From contig JAAEZN010000010.1 of assembly GCA_018222835.1 (NCBI GenBank), positions 1-53,895 of the forward strand: a DNA stretch of 53,895 nt. The letters run 5' to 3'. A program made the position numbers and the translations under genes. The notes beneath the pieces are model-generated. The model saw nothing but the letters and a program-made list of their open reading frames with translations. It did no database searches and was not told the DNA's origin. Below, in pieces: positions 8,731 through 17,653 of this stretch. This stretch comes from Algicola sp. Lineage in GTDB: Bacteria > Bacteroidota > Bacteroidia > Flavobacteriales > Flavobacteriaceae. Positions within the stretch are counted from its first letter, which is position 1. Every line of letters begins with the position of its first letter.

Positions 8731-10842
8731 TTAAGGTCTTTGCAACTGCTCCAATACTTCTTTTGTGTTTGAAACTGGAAGTTTGCAAGTTCCCTCGATA
8801 CAAACATAGGCGAGGGTTTTTCCGGGGACCGATCTGTTTTTTAAAAGTGCGATATTTCCATCTTGCTGGGAACCGGTTAAAATACTGTTGGGAACATATA
8901 CACTTGCTATTTTTCGCCCCATGTTTTTGTAATCGTCGCCAATAAGGGCAATCTCATAAAAATTTTGATTCAGAAATACTGCCAAATGGAGCCAATTGGA
9001 AAAACCTTGTGCCCTTTGGTCGAAGTCCTTTTGTACATTTTTCAGCATCTGTTTGGCGGTTGCACCATAGTTTCCTTCGGGGAATAATTTGTGGAATTTG
9101 AACAAGTTGATCGCCATCATGGAATTGGAGGAAGATATCACGTTGTCATCCACTTCAATGGTTCTTCTGATCAAGGACTGGTCCTCATCCGAAGTGTAAA
9201 AAAACATACTGGATTCTTTTTCCGCGAAGTGCTTTATACTGTAATCGAGCAATTTTTTGGCCAAATTGAGCCACTTTTCATCAAAAGTGACCTCGTAAAG
9301 TGATAAATACGCATCGATTATTGTGGTATAGTCGTCTAAAAAGGCATTTATGCTACTTTTTCCTTCTTTATGGTTTCGAAAAAGAGAGCCATCTGCCTTT
9401 ATCATTTCCCGCTCAATAAATTGGGCGTTTTTTAATGCTAATTGTAGATACCCGTTTTCGTCCAAATAGCGGTGGGCATCTATTAGTCCTTTTAGCATAA
9501 GTCCGTTCCACGAAGTCAAGATCTTGTCGTCCAATCTGGGTTTTGGCCGTTTCTCCCTTTCAATTTTTAGAAGACTGAGATTTTTTTTGATTTGTTTTCT
9601 TAGGGCATCAACGGTAATGCCATACTCGAGTGCTATCTCCTCATCGTTCTTATCCCTGATGAGCACATAGTTTTCTTCTTCCCAATGTCCATAGGAATTT
9701 ATATTGAAATAGGTTTGGAACATCTCAAAATCATCACCCAGTAAATTTGAAAGCTCGTCTGCAGTCCAAACATAAAAAGCACCCTCTTTTAAAATGTTAT
9801 TTTCGTCAATACTGTCGGCATCCAACGAGGAATAGAACCCGCCATTGCTGTCCAAGAGTTCTTCTTTGACAAAAGCTATGGTCTCTATAGCCACATTTTT
9901 ATACAGCTCATTTTTGGTAACGGCATAGGCCTTTGCGTATAGGCTGGTCAATTGACCGTTATCGTACAACATTTTCTCAAAATGGGGAACATGCCATTTG
10001 GTATCTACGGCATATCTGGAAAAACCACCGCCCACATGATCATAAACTCCTCCGTAGGCCATTCGGGTCAATGTGGTGTCCACGAACTCCATAATGTCGG
10101 GTTTGTTGGCTGCCGTGGCATAATGTAACAGAAAATCCCAGTTGTTGGGCATCATAAACTTTGGAGCCCGTTTGTGTCCGCCCAAAAAAGTATCAAAATA
10201 TTGGGACCAGTTCTGAACGGCCCTATCCAATTGATCTAAGGAATAGAGTTCGCTTTCCGAATTGTTCTCTACTAGGTTAATGGCCTTAAGGCCATTGGCA
10301 AGATCTGTGGCATATTTTACCACCCTAGCCCTGTCCTTTCTGTAAAGTTCTGCAAGTTGATCCAGAGACTTTATCCAATTGTCCTTAGGAACGTAGGTGG
10401 CGCCCCAAAATGGTCTGCCATCTGGCAGGGCCACAATATTGAGAGGCCATCCGCCCTGGCCGGATATCATTTGGATGGCATCCATGTAAATTTGATCTAC
10501 ATCCGGGCGTTCTTCGCGGTCTATTTTTATGTTGATGAAGTTCTTGTTCATAACCTCGCCCACGGACTCGTCTTCAAAGCATTCCTTTTCCATTACATGG
10601 CACCAATGGCAAGCGGCGTACCCTATGCTTATGATCAAGAGCTTATCTTCTTTTTGGGCCTTTTCCAGAACATCGGGATGCCAAGCTTCCCAATTGACAG
10701 GGTTGTGCGCGTGTTGCAAAAGGTAAGGGCTGGTTTCGTTGATCAGGGCATTGGTATGTTTATGCGTCACTTTTTCTGAATTTTGTTTACAACCGATGAT
10801 TATGATGGCAAATAACGTGAAGAAAAACACTTTTTTGTACAT
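8731..10842 (-). CDS. DUF255/YyaL-like thioredoxin-domain protein, predicted lipoprotein
   Basis: A 703-residue protein of the YyaL/SPATA20 family. An N-terminal thioredoxin-fold DUF255 domain (about 30-190) carries CHWCH with C78 and C81 and the family signature SPYLLQHAHNPV; a large alpha/alpha six-barrel region follows, resembling glycoside-hydrolase or N-acylglucosamine epimerase folds. The biochemical role of the family is not established. I chose the ATG at 10842: it starts with a signal peptide ending IIIIGC, with lipidation at C18, while the longer reading from 10887 begins inside a terminator hairpin. Membrane-anchored copies are unlike the cytoplasmic B. subtilis YyaL. It follows dodecin across that hairpin. 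Confidence 0.88.
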   Translation of the reverse strand: MYKKVFFFTLFAIIIIGCKQNSEKVTHKHTNALINETSPYLLQHAHNPVNWEAWHPDVLEKAQKEDKLLIISIGYAACHWCHVMEKECFEDESVGEVMNKNFINIKIDREERPDVDQIYMDAIQMISGQGGWPLNIVALPDGRPFWGATYVPKDNWIKSLDQLAELYRKDRARVVKYATDLANGLKAINLVENNSESELYSLDQLDRAVQNWSQYFDTFLGGHKRAPKFMMPNNWDFLLHYATAANKPDIMEFVDTTLTRMAYGGVYDHVGGGFSRYAVDTKWHVPHFEKMLYDNGQLTSLYAKAYAVTKNELYKNVAIETIAFVKEELLDSNGGFYSSLDADSIDENNILKEGAFYVWTADELSNLLGDDFEMFQTYFNINSYGHWEEENYVLIRDKNDEEIALEYGITVDALRKQIKKNLSLLKIEREKRPKPRLDDKILTSWNGLMLKGLIDAHRYLDENGYLQLALKNAQFIEREMIKADGSLFRNHKEGKSSINAFLDDYTTIIDAYLSLYEVTFDEKWLNLAKKLLDYSIKHFAEKESSMFFYTSDEDQSLIRRTIEVDDNVISSSNSMMAINLFKFHKLFPEGNYGATAKQMLKNVQKDFDQRAQGFSNWLHLAVFLNQNFYEIALIGDDYKNMGRKIASVYVPNSILTGSQQDGNIALLKNRSVPGKTLAYVCIEGTCKLPVSNTKEVLEQLQRP

Positions 10843-10860
10843 AACACGAGGGTTGGAATA

Positions 10861-10894
10861 AAAAAATGCGTCCATTAATGGACGCATTTTTTTT
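10861..10894 (-). terminator. Rho-independent terminator downstream of dodecin
   Basis: A perfect inverted repeat, TGCGTCCATTAATGGACGCA, is flanked by six A on the left and eight T on the right. It can act in both directions, but it lies just after the dodecin stop on the minus strand and before the YyaL-like start. Confidence 0.8.
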
Positions 10895-10906
10895 AATAGA
10901 ACCGTA

Positions 10907-11113
10907 TTATTTTACTTCGAAGGTAATTTTCACGTTTACCCGGTAGTCGTCTATCTTTCCATCTTTTACCGTGGCGCTTTGCTCGTTAATGTAGATGGAA
11001 CGGATATTTTTTACGGATTTTGAGGCTTGTTCCAATGCTTTATTGGTTGCGTCCTCCCAGCTTTTACTGGAATTTGCCAATACTTCGATAACTTTTAATA
11101 CTGCCATGGTCAA
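10907..11113 (-). CDS. Dodecin family protein
   Basis: A 68-residue protein with the dodecin beta-alpha-beta-beta fold. Visible hallmarks are VLKVIEVLANSSKSWEDATNKAL, then ASKSVKNIRSIYINEQSATV and the final beta strand DYRVNVKITFEVK. Dodecins form hollow dodecamers in the cytoplasm that bind flavin dimers, or CoA in some lineages, and buffer free flavin. The length is normal for the family (about 65-75). It has its own terminator and appears to be a single-gene unit. Confidence 0.92.
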   Translation of the reverse strand: MTMAVLKVIEVLANSSKSWEDATNKALEQASKSVKNIRSIYINEQSATVKDGKIDDYRVNVKITFEVK

Positions 11114-11177
11114 TGTTTTTAATGATTCCCTTCAATTTAATGAATTTTGATGGAAATATGGCAGATTAAGAGGTTTA

Positions 11178-12074
11178 TTATCCGTTCAACGCTACTACTT
11201 CGCGTATTTTTTCACCCATCATATTCTTTAGCATGGTTTCTATACCATTTTTAAGGGTAAAAGTGGACGAAGGACATCCACTGCAAGCCCCTTGAAGAAT
11301 AACGCTAACGGTGCCGCTTTCTTCCTCATAAGACTGAAATAGGATATTCCCGCCATCGCTGGCCACAGCAGGTTTTACATATTCTTCCAAAATATCTATG
11401 ATTTGCTGTGAAGTATCGTCGTAATTGGTCTGAGAGGCAGCTTGTTCAACAGTTTCCTTGGTTTTTTGAATGGCTTCTGCCGTAATAACGTCTTTGCCAT
11501 CTGCCAAATAATCCCTGATAAATTCACGTAGTTGCATATTGATTTCCTCCCAATCGGCAACATCATATTTGGTGACGGAAACATAGTTCTCGTCCATAAA
11601 TACCTCTTTTACAAAAGGAAGGTGGAACAGTTCCAAGGCCAATGGGGAATCCTTGGCTTCGTCGATATTCTTGAATTCGTATGTGCTGGGGACAATTCGT
11701 TTGTTGGAAACAAATTTCATTACCGCAGGGTTTGGAGTAACCTCTGCATAAACGGTGATGGGTTGCTTCTTTTTTGTCTCGTCTTCGTTCACGACGGGCT
11801 CACCTGCATTAAGGTATTCGACCAATTGTTGGGCTACCTCGTCCTTAACGTCGTCCCATTCCACAATATCAAAACGCTCCAAGGCCACAAAGTTACTGGC
11901 GATGTAAACCGTTTTTATAAAAGGAAGATAGAAAAGTTGCTGGGCCAAAGGCGAATTTTTGGCCTCATCAATGTTTTTATATTCGTAGTTGCCCTTAGCC
12001 AAAAAATGGTTCGCTTCCATTTTAATTATCTTGGGATTGTTGGTAGGGACAACAGTAATGTTATATTCTTTCAT
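11178..12074 (-). CDS. NifU-like Fe-S scaffold protein with duplicated N-terminal domain
   Basis: A 298-residue Fe-S cluster scaffold or carrier. The C-terminal NifU domain (about 215-298) has the cluster-binding C264-S-G-C267 pair. In front of it are two tandem copies of the Nfu N-terminal domain: residues about 1-90 and 105-195 align to each other, for example YEYKNIDEAKNSPLAQQLF against YEFKNIDEAKDSPLALELF, and VEWDDVKDEV against ADWEEINMQL. A usual Nfu protein has one such domain. The ATG at 12074 is preferred to one 27 bases upstream because MKEYNITVVPTNNP aligns with the second repeat's start and follows a GGAAAG sequence. Confidence 0.9.
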   Translation of the reverse strand: MKEYNITVVPTNNPKIIKMEANHFLAKGNYEYKNIDEAKNSPLAQQLFYLPFIKTVYIASNFVALERFDIVEWDDVKDEVAQQLVEYLNAGEPVVNEDETKKKQPITVYAEVTPNPAVMKFVSNKRIVPSTYEFKNIDEAKDSPLALELFHLPFVKEVFMDENYVSVTKYDVADWEEINMQLREFIRDYLADGKDVITAEAIQKTKETVEQAASQTNYDDTSQQIIDILEEYVKPAVASDGGNILFQSYEEESGTVSVILQGACSGCPSSTFTLKNGIETMLKNMMGEKIREVVALNG

Positions 12075-12199
12075 CTTGAATCTTTCCTGCAAAAATACCA
12101 ATAGTTGGGATGTGTGGCAAAATATTATAATAATGTGTGAAGCACGTCGTTATCTAATTGTTTTATTGCACTAAACAACTATTTAGCCCCGACCGTCAC

Positions 12200-13195
12200 A
12201 TGAGACGTATTTTAACCTCAATCATCATTGCCCTGTTTTTTGGGTCCACGGCCAAGGCACAGGAAGGTATTCCGGTGTATTTTGATTATCTGGCAGATAA
12301 CTATTATTTGGTTTATCCGTCCATGGCAGGAATTGCAGAAGGCACCAAAATTCGGCTGACCGTTAGAAAACAGTGGTTCAATGTAGATGAGGCACCCAGT
12401 CTGCAAACCTTGAACATCAATTCCCGTATTGGTGAACGCAGTGGTATTGGTGGGATTCTCTTCAACGACTCCAATGGATACCATTCACAGACCGGTTTTA
12501 AGGCAACATATGCTCATCATTTACAATTGGGGGGCGATTTCAGGACATTGAACCAATTGTCCTTTGGGCTCAGTGCCGGTGTTATTTTAAGTAGTTTGGA
12601 CGAAAGCGAGTTCAGATCGGTGATTCCCGACCCCATTGTAACCGGCGTAAAGAATACTACCAGCTATTTTAATGTGGACTTGGGGGTTTCTTATAACCTA
12701 TTGGAATTTTATGCACACGCTGCAATTCTCAATCTTTTGGGGAGCGGCCGAGATCTGTACACTGCTGCAGAGTTCGATAACTTAAGGCGTTACCTGTTTT
12801 CTGTGGGGTATGTTTTTGGAAGGAACACCCGGATAGAGCCTTCTATTTTGTTCCAAATGACAGATTTTACCAAAGAAAAAACAGTGGATTTTAACGCAAA
12901 GGTGTATAAGGATATTAGCTTTGGAACTGTTTGGGCAGGGTTGTCCTACCGTCGTAGTTTTGATGGGGCGCAATTCCAGACCAATGGCCAGTTTGGAGAG
13001 CAACGTTTGCAATTGTTTACCCCGATTGTAGGTGTCAATGTGAACAGGTTTATGTTCTCTTACAATTATTCATATCAGTCGGGCGATATTCGTTTTGATA
13101 ATGGTGGCTTTCATCAGATTACCTTAGGATATGACTTTGGGCAGAGTGATCAGGGCAAACGTTACGATTGTTATTGCCCAGCAGCCAACAATTGA
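12200..13195 (+). CDS. PorP/SprF family type IX secretion membrane protein (orphan copy)
   Basis: A 331-residue outer-membrane beta-barrel protein. A signal peptide (MRRILTSIIIALFFGSTAKA, cleaved before QEG) decides the ATG at 12200 over 12158. The mature start resembles PorP/SprF proteins (YFDYLADNYYLVYPSMAGIAEG, then RKQWFN.....PSLQTLN, then GGILFNDSNG), and the rest alternates beta strands ending with an aromatic residue before a Cys-rich tail. Members act in type IX secretion or anchor secreted adhesins. Unlike the second PorP/SprF gene at 22393, it has no adhesin or OmpA partner beside it. Confidence 0.85.
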   Translation: MRRILTSIIIALFFGSTAKAQEGIPVYFDYLADNYYLVYPSMAGIAEGTKIRLTVRKQWFNVDEAPSLQTLNINSRIGERSGIGGILFNDSNGYHSQTGFKATYAHHLQLGGDFRTLNQLSFGLSAGVILSSLDESEFRSVIPDPIVTGVKNTTSYFNVDLGVSYNLLEFYAHAAILNLLGSGRDLYTAAEFDNLRRYLFSVGYVFGRNTRIEPSILFQMTDFTKEKTVDFNAKVYKDISFGTVWAGLSYRRSFDGAQFQTNGQFGEQRLQLFTPIVGVNVNRFMFSYNYSYQSGDIRFDNGGFHQITLGYDFGQSDQGKRYDCYCPAANN

Positions 13196-13223
13196 TTTTC
13201 GTGAACTTGCTGACAATTAATTC

Positions 13224-13257
13224 GAGTGCAACCAAGTTTTTTAACTCGACTGCACCC
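13224..13257. terminator. Possible stem-loop between convergent genes
   Basis: An imperfect inverted repeat (GAGTGCAACCAAGTT / AACTCGACTGCACCC, 11 of 15 pairs) around a T4 loop lies between the PorP/SprF stop at 13195 and the vWA gene end at 13279. It lacks a clear T-run, so a terminator role is uncertain. Confidence 0.3.
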
Positions 13258-13278
13258 GATATGATAATTAATTAAAGA

Positions 13279-14451
13279 TTATTTATCCCAAGTAAAGTTC
13301 TTCTTCGAGGCTTGGGCCTTTATGGCCGAGAGCATGGCGTTTTCCAATTCTCCTGTTTCCTCTTTTTGGTGCTCGGCAATATAGACTTCACGTTTGGCAT
13401 TGAGCTCCTGTATCTGTTTTTGGATTTTTTCGCGCTCCAATTTCTTTTCTTTTACATAACTTTTTATCTCATTTTCGGATTTTCCCTGAAGTTCTTTGGG
13501 TAAATCTTTTTCCTTTATTTCAGTTAGTACGGTGGCATCTTCTTCGGCGGCATCTACTAAGTCCCAACTTGAGTTTTGATACAGTCTAGAGCTTTTGCTT
13601 ACCGCTCGTTTTACCACAATGGCCTCTTCCAGTTCGGCTGCATTGGCATCCTGAGCGTATTGAAGCTCTTTCTTTTGTCTTCCCATGGCTCCATAAGAAA
13701 TATAAGTATTGTTCAGCTTGGAGTTCAGTTTAATAATAATGTCATCATAAGGAGTTTCAATATGCACTATCTGCCTGTTGTGGTCAATGGCCATGTATTC
13801 ACCCCCCGTTAGAGTAGCGCCATTTTTCCACATAGTGGAAATCCCTTGTTCGTAATTACCGCAAAAAATGGTGTTTACAATAATATCTTTCTCCTTGGCA
13901 TTGGAGGCTGCATCCTTATAATCCAGTTTTCCTTGGGTAAAAGGTTCATTTCCTGCAATAAAGATCATTTTTAGGTCATCGGCATTTTTGCCCCAATCCA
14001 ATTGCTTTAAGGAAGTATGGATCACCTCTCCACAATATTCTTCGCCTCCATTGGTGGTCAGGGAAAAAAGTTTTTCCGAAATCTCGTCCAGGTCTTTGCT
14101 GAAGCCCAGAACCTGTCGAATGTATCCTTCTTGGGAAGATAGATTGTCGTTGCCATACTCATAAAGTGCTATTTGTAGCGATGGTCTTAGATTTGTTCCG
14201 CATTTGGCATGGGTAAATTCGTTTACAATATCCCACAATTGAGCCTTTGCTTGGTTGATTAATCCATCCATACTATTACTGGTATCCAATAACAAGGCAA
14301 TTTTTACAAATTGCTCGGAGGGCTTTTCTTCGGCAAGCTGGGTGTACAATATGGTTTTTTCGTTGTTATGTGCCTTAAGATTGCAACCGTAACTAATTCC
14401 AGTGGTTCCGATTAATACTGCTGTTGCGAAAATGTGTTTTATATGTTTCAT
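13279..14451 (-). CDS. von Willebrand factor A domain protein, exported
   Basis: A 390-residue protein starting with a hydrophobic signal region (MKHIKHIFATAVLIGTTGIS, followed by YGC23, a weak lipobox). The vWA domain (about 48-240) has a complete MIDAS start, D56-T-S58-N-S60, so metal-dependent ligand binding is plausible. The C-terminal third is highly charged and likely coiled coil (EIKEKDLPKELQGKSENEIK, then KKLEREKIQKQIQELNAKRE). I chose the ATG at 14451 because the longer reading from 14535 adds a basic/aromatic stretch without signal features. It is divergent from the TPR kinase gene. Function is unknown; it is not next to MoxR or BatA genes. Confidence 0.82.
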   Translation of the reverse strand: MKHIKHIFATAVLIGTTGISYGCNLKAHNNEKTILYTQLAEEKPSEQFVKIALLLDTSNSMDGLINQAKAQLWDIVNEFTHAKCGTNLRPSLQIALYEYGNDNLSSQEGYIRQVLGFSKDLDEISEKLFSLTTNGGEEYCGEVIHTSLKQLDWGKNADDLKMIFIAGNEPFTQGKLDYKDAASNAKEKDIIVNTIFCGNYEQGISTMWKNGATLTGGEYMAIDHNRQIVHIETPYDDIIIKLNSKLNNTYISYGAMGRQKKELQYAQDANAAELEEAIVVKRAVSKSSRLYQNSSWDLVDAAEEDATVLTEIKEKDLPKELQGKSENEIKSYVKEKKLEREKIQKQIQELNAKREVYIAEHQKEETGELENAMLSAIKAQASKKNFTWDK

Positions 14452-14649
14452 GATGCAATAATTTTTAAAGTTGAGGTAAATGTATAGGCATCTTTTTTTA
14501 GTAAAAATTAAGATTGAGTGAAACGGAAAGACCAATGAGTAAATGAAACTGTTGACTTAGTAACCCAGGGCAAACAGGTGGTATTTTGGATATTTTCGGT
14601 ACTTGTCCATTTTTTAAAATGCTTGGGAAGCAGTAAGTTTACCTTAGTT

Positions 14650-16863
14650 ATGGTTCGTAAAGCATACATACTATTAGTTCTTTTAATGACCACTTTTGTT
14701 GGTTTGTCTCAAGTTGGGAACAATCGAATTGAGTTCCAGTTAGAGGGAACTGTGAGGGGCAAGGATAATTTTGTTCCTATTTCCGGAGTTCAGGTGTCCA
14801 CAGATAAAGGATCTTTTACGCGGACCAATGCATTGGGCGAATTCAAGATAAGAGCGTCTGTTGGGGATATGCTGATCATTCAAGGGTCTGAATTGGAAAC
14901 GGTTCGCCACATAATAAAGTCGGAAGAGAATATTGATGTATTGGTGGAAGGATACAAAAGTACCGCGGATTCCGATAGCAAAAAACTTGAAGTGTCCAGT
15001 GCTAGGAGAAGTGTAATGAGACATCAACGTTTTTTGGATTCCGCCAATTTTTACAAGAAAACCGATTTAGAGAAAAGTATTGATTTTGTTGCTAGTTCCA
15101 TGGAACTCTTGGGCAGTTCGGGCAATAAACGGGAACTGTCCACGTCCTTGCGGACACTGGGAGAGATTTACACTTTCCATGGCCAGTATGATCTGGCCAT
15201 CACAAATTTCCAAGATGCCTTAGCAGCACAAGAATCGAACAAAACCAAAATACTTTTAGGGAAAACTTACGTTCTTAACGGTAACTATGAAAACGCCATA
15301 GCTATTTTGGAGCCATTGGTCGAGGTAAAGAACATGGTGCCTTATCAACGAATAGACCTTTTGGAGGCTTTGGGAGATGCCAACAAGGCCATGAACAAGC
15401 TTAAGAGAGCTCAAGATTATTTCAAAGAGGGTCTTCTAATTGCAAAGAAGAACCAGATCTCCCCAAAGGAGATTGATTTAAACTCAAAAATTGCGGATGT
15501 ATTTGCAATTGAAGATAAAGTGGTCGAAGCCGAGGGGTTTTATCAAAATTCCTTGAATCTTTCTAGGCAAGTGGCACCGGAACGATTGGTTAAGGAAAGT
15601 GAAAAGGTAGCTGATTTTTACAATCAAAAAAGCCGTTACGAAGATGAGATCCAGTTGCGCAAACAAAACCTGAACGAGCTGGAACAAATGAGAAGGCCAA
15701 GTCGTGCAATAGAAACAAAAGGAGTAGCAAAGGATACTATAACCTCCCAGCGTATCAACTACAAAATAGCAAACGCCTACATTGCCCAAGATAAATTGGA
15801 TGAAGCCATTCCCTACTTGGAAAAAAGTATTGTGGAGGCCGATATGGACGATGATCTAGTGGTGCAAAAAGATGCCACCCGTAAGTTGTCCGAAGTATAT
15901 CGCAACAAGGGCGAGTACAATAAAGCACTCGAGTCTTATCAAGATTACGTGGCCGTGGTGGACAGTTTGTATGTACGTAAGGAAGAGGAAATATCGAGCG
16001 CTGCCCAATTTAATAGAGAAATTGCCAATACCCAAAATCGTATTTCCAGTCTGGAACAAGAGCGAGAGCTCAATCAGAGTAAATATAGCTTGGCCGTAAC
16101 CGAGCAACAATTGTACGAGGAGACCAGCAAGCGCCAAAAATGGATCATCTACTCCTTGATCTTTGGAATCGCTTTGATGGCTCTCACCGCATATTTATAT
16201 TACCGTAGTAACAAACAACAAAAGTTGGCCAATAACCTACTGGCCTTAAAGTCGCTACGTACCCAAATGAACCCCCATTTTATTTTTAATGCGCTTAATT
16301 CGGTGAACAATTATATCGCCAAGAGCGATGAGCGGAGTGCCAATCGTTTCTTAAGCGAGTTTTCGGTGCTCATGCGAAGCGTGCTCGAGAATTCTGAAGA
16401 AGATTTTATCCCTTTGACCAAGGAATTGGAACTGTTGGAACTCTACGTGAAGTTGGAACACTCACGTTTTTCGGACAAGTTTGATTACGAAATTGATGTG
16501 GACCAACAAATTGATGTGGATGCCTTTCAAATTCCGCCCATGTTGTTGCAGCCGTACATAGAAAACGCCATTTGGCACGGATTGCGATACAAGGAAGAAA
16601 AGGGACTGCTAAAAATCGAACTTAGGCAATTGACCAATGATATGGTCGAGATTAGAATAGAGGATAATGGAATCGGGCGCAAAAAATCAGCTGAGTTAAA
16701 GACCACAAACCAACGAAAACAAAAATCAAAAGGAATGGGCAACATTCAAAAACGAATCCAAATCTTGAACAATATGTATAAAAATAGAGTGGAAGTTTCC
16801 ATATCCGACCTGAATGAGGATAAAACAGGTACCAAAGTTTCCCTTAAACTTAAGAGGCAATAA
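14650..16863 (+). CDS. TPR sensor histidine kinase, LytS-type
   Basis: A 737-residue membrane sensor. It begins with a signal peptide (about 1-21), then a carboxypeptidase-regulatory-like beta domain (about 25-95, VRGKDNFVPISGVQVSTDKG) and TPR repeats at about 120-460 on the periplasmic side. A membrane helix lies at about 498-518, followed by a His_kinase domain with LRTQMNPHFIFNALNS (phospho-acceptor H543) and a HATPase domain with N639 in YIENAIWHG and the EDNGIG loop at about 670. The ATG at 14650 gives an intact signal peptide, which the upstream ATG at 14578 does not. Its stop overlaps the response regulator start by one base, so the two form a two-component pair. Confidence 0.93.
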   Translation: MVRKAYILLVLLMTTFVGLSQVGNNRIEFQLEGTVRGKDNFVPISGVQVSTDKGSFTRTNALGEFKIRASVGDMLIIQGSELETVRHIIKSEENIDVLVEGYKSTADSDSKKLEVSSARRSVMRHQRFLDSANFYKKTDLEKSIDFVASSMELLGSSGNKRELSTSLRTLGEIYTFHGQYDLAITNFQDALAAQESNKTKILLGKTYVLNGNYENAIAILEPLVEVKNMVPYQRIDLLEALGDANKAMNKLKRAQDYFKEGLLIAKKNQISPKEIDLNSKIADVFAIEDKVVEAEGFYQNSLNLSRQVAPERLVKESEKVADFYNQKSRYEDEIQLRKQNLNELEQMRRPSRAIETKGVAKDTITSQRINYKIANAYIAQDKLDEAIPYLEKSIVEADMDDDLVVQKDATRKLSEVYRNKGEYNKALESYQDYVAVVDSLYVRKEEEISSAAQFNREIANTQNRISSLEQERELNQSKYSLAVTEQQLYEETSKRQKWIIYSLIFGIALMALTAYLYYRSNKQQKLANNLLALKSLRTQMNPHFIFNALNSVNNYIAKSDERSANRFLSEFSVLMRSVLENSEEDFIPLTKELELLELYVKLEHSRFSDKFDYEIDVDQQIDVDAFQIPPMLLQPYIENAIWHGLRYKEEKGLLKIELRQLTNDMVEIRIEDNGIGRKKSAELKTTNQRKQKSKGMGNIQKRIQILNNMYKNRVEVSISDLNEDKTGTKVSLKLKRQ

Positions 16864-17594
16864 TGGAACTGCGCGCGGTAATTGTGGAAGATGAAGCCAA
16901 TAGCAGGGAAATTCTTCGAAACTATTTGGCAAAGTACTGTAAAGGAGTTCAAGTGTTGGGTGAAGGGGCAACTATTGAAGAAGGTTTGGGCCAAATCAAA
17001 AAACATCGTCCCGATTTGGTTTTTTTGGATGTAGAAATGCCCTTTGGAAATGCTTTCGACCTATTGGAGCAAATCCCGGATCGTACTTTCGAAACTATTT
17101 TTGTGACCGCATACAACCAATATGCCATGGATGCCTTGAACCATCATGCGGCCTATTATTTGATGAAGCCCATAAATATTGATGAATTGATCAAGGCGGT
17201 AGATTATGTTCGTGCCGTAAAAGAAAAGGAAAACGCCTTGGAAGGACAGGTGCTCCAAGCAAAATCCGATCATGTTTCGGGTAAGATCACACTGCCGCAA
17301 CAAGATGGTTTTCAAGTATTGGATGTGTCTGATATCTATTTTTGCAAAGCGGACGATAATTACACCGAAATTTATCTGGAAAAGAAAAAGATCGTAATCA
17401 GTAAAACCTTGAAATATTTTGAGGAGGCACTACAATCCTATTCCTTTGCCCGCATCCATAAATCATATTTGGTCAACGTATCCGAAGTAGTTCAGTATAA
17501 AAAGGGAAAAGGGGGCAGTGTGGTGCTTTCCAATGGCAAGGAGCTTTCTGTGTCAGCTTCTAAAAAAGCCGAACTTTTATCATACTTTAAATAA
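16863..17594 (+). CDS. LytTR-family DNA-binding response regulator
   Basis: A 243-residue transcription regulator. The receiver domain (about 1-120) has acidic residues E9/D10, the phosphorylatable D56 in LVFLDVEMP and the switch residues T and K (FVTAYNQYA, YYLMKPIN). The LytTR DNA-binding domain (about 145-243) contains ICFCKADDNYTEIYL-like sequence, FARIHKSYLVN and the final LSVSASKKAEL. The ATG overlaps the kinase stop by one base, so phosphotransfer from the kinase at 14650 is very likely. No target genes can be deduced from this window. Confidence 0.95.
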   Translation: MELRAVIVEDEANSREILRNYLAKYCKGVQVLGEGATIEEGLGQIKKHRPDLVFLDVEMPFGNAFDLLEQIPDRTFETIFVTAYNQYAMDALNHHAAYYLMKPINIDELIKAVDYVRAVKEKENALEGQVLQAKSDHVSGKITLPQQDGFQVLDVSDIYFCKADDNYTEIYLEKKKIVISKTLKYFEEALQSYSFARIHKSYLVNVSEVVQYKKGKGGSVVLSNGKELSVSASKKAELLSYFK

Positions 17595-17597
17595 ATT

Positions 17598-17623
17598 GTC
17601 ACATCGAGCGCAGTTGAGATGCG
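17598..17623. repeat. Flavobacterial intergenic repeat-like fragment
   Basis: The stretch around CATCGAGCGCAGTTGAGATG, with its outer CATC and GATG arms inverted, resembles short palindromic intergenic elements (CGAGCGCAGTCGAGA type) that recur in Flavobacteriia genomes. This rests on memory of such genomes; only one copy is seen here. Confidence 0.35.
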
Positions 17624-17653
17624 TTTCTTTGTTAAGAAGTAAATTTTAAATCA

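Noticed and set aside
10843..10887. N-terminal extension of the YyaL-like protein beginning at 10887
   Set aside because: The extra codons come from within the terminator hairpin, and the ATG at 10842 starts a clean lipoprotein signal.
11532..12104. Plus-strand reading frame of 190 residues opposite the NifU-like gene
   Set aside because: It is antisense to the duplicated Nfu domains, has no start signal or domain, and repeats internally only because the opposite gene does.
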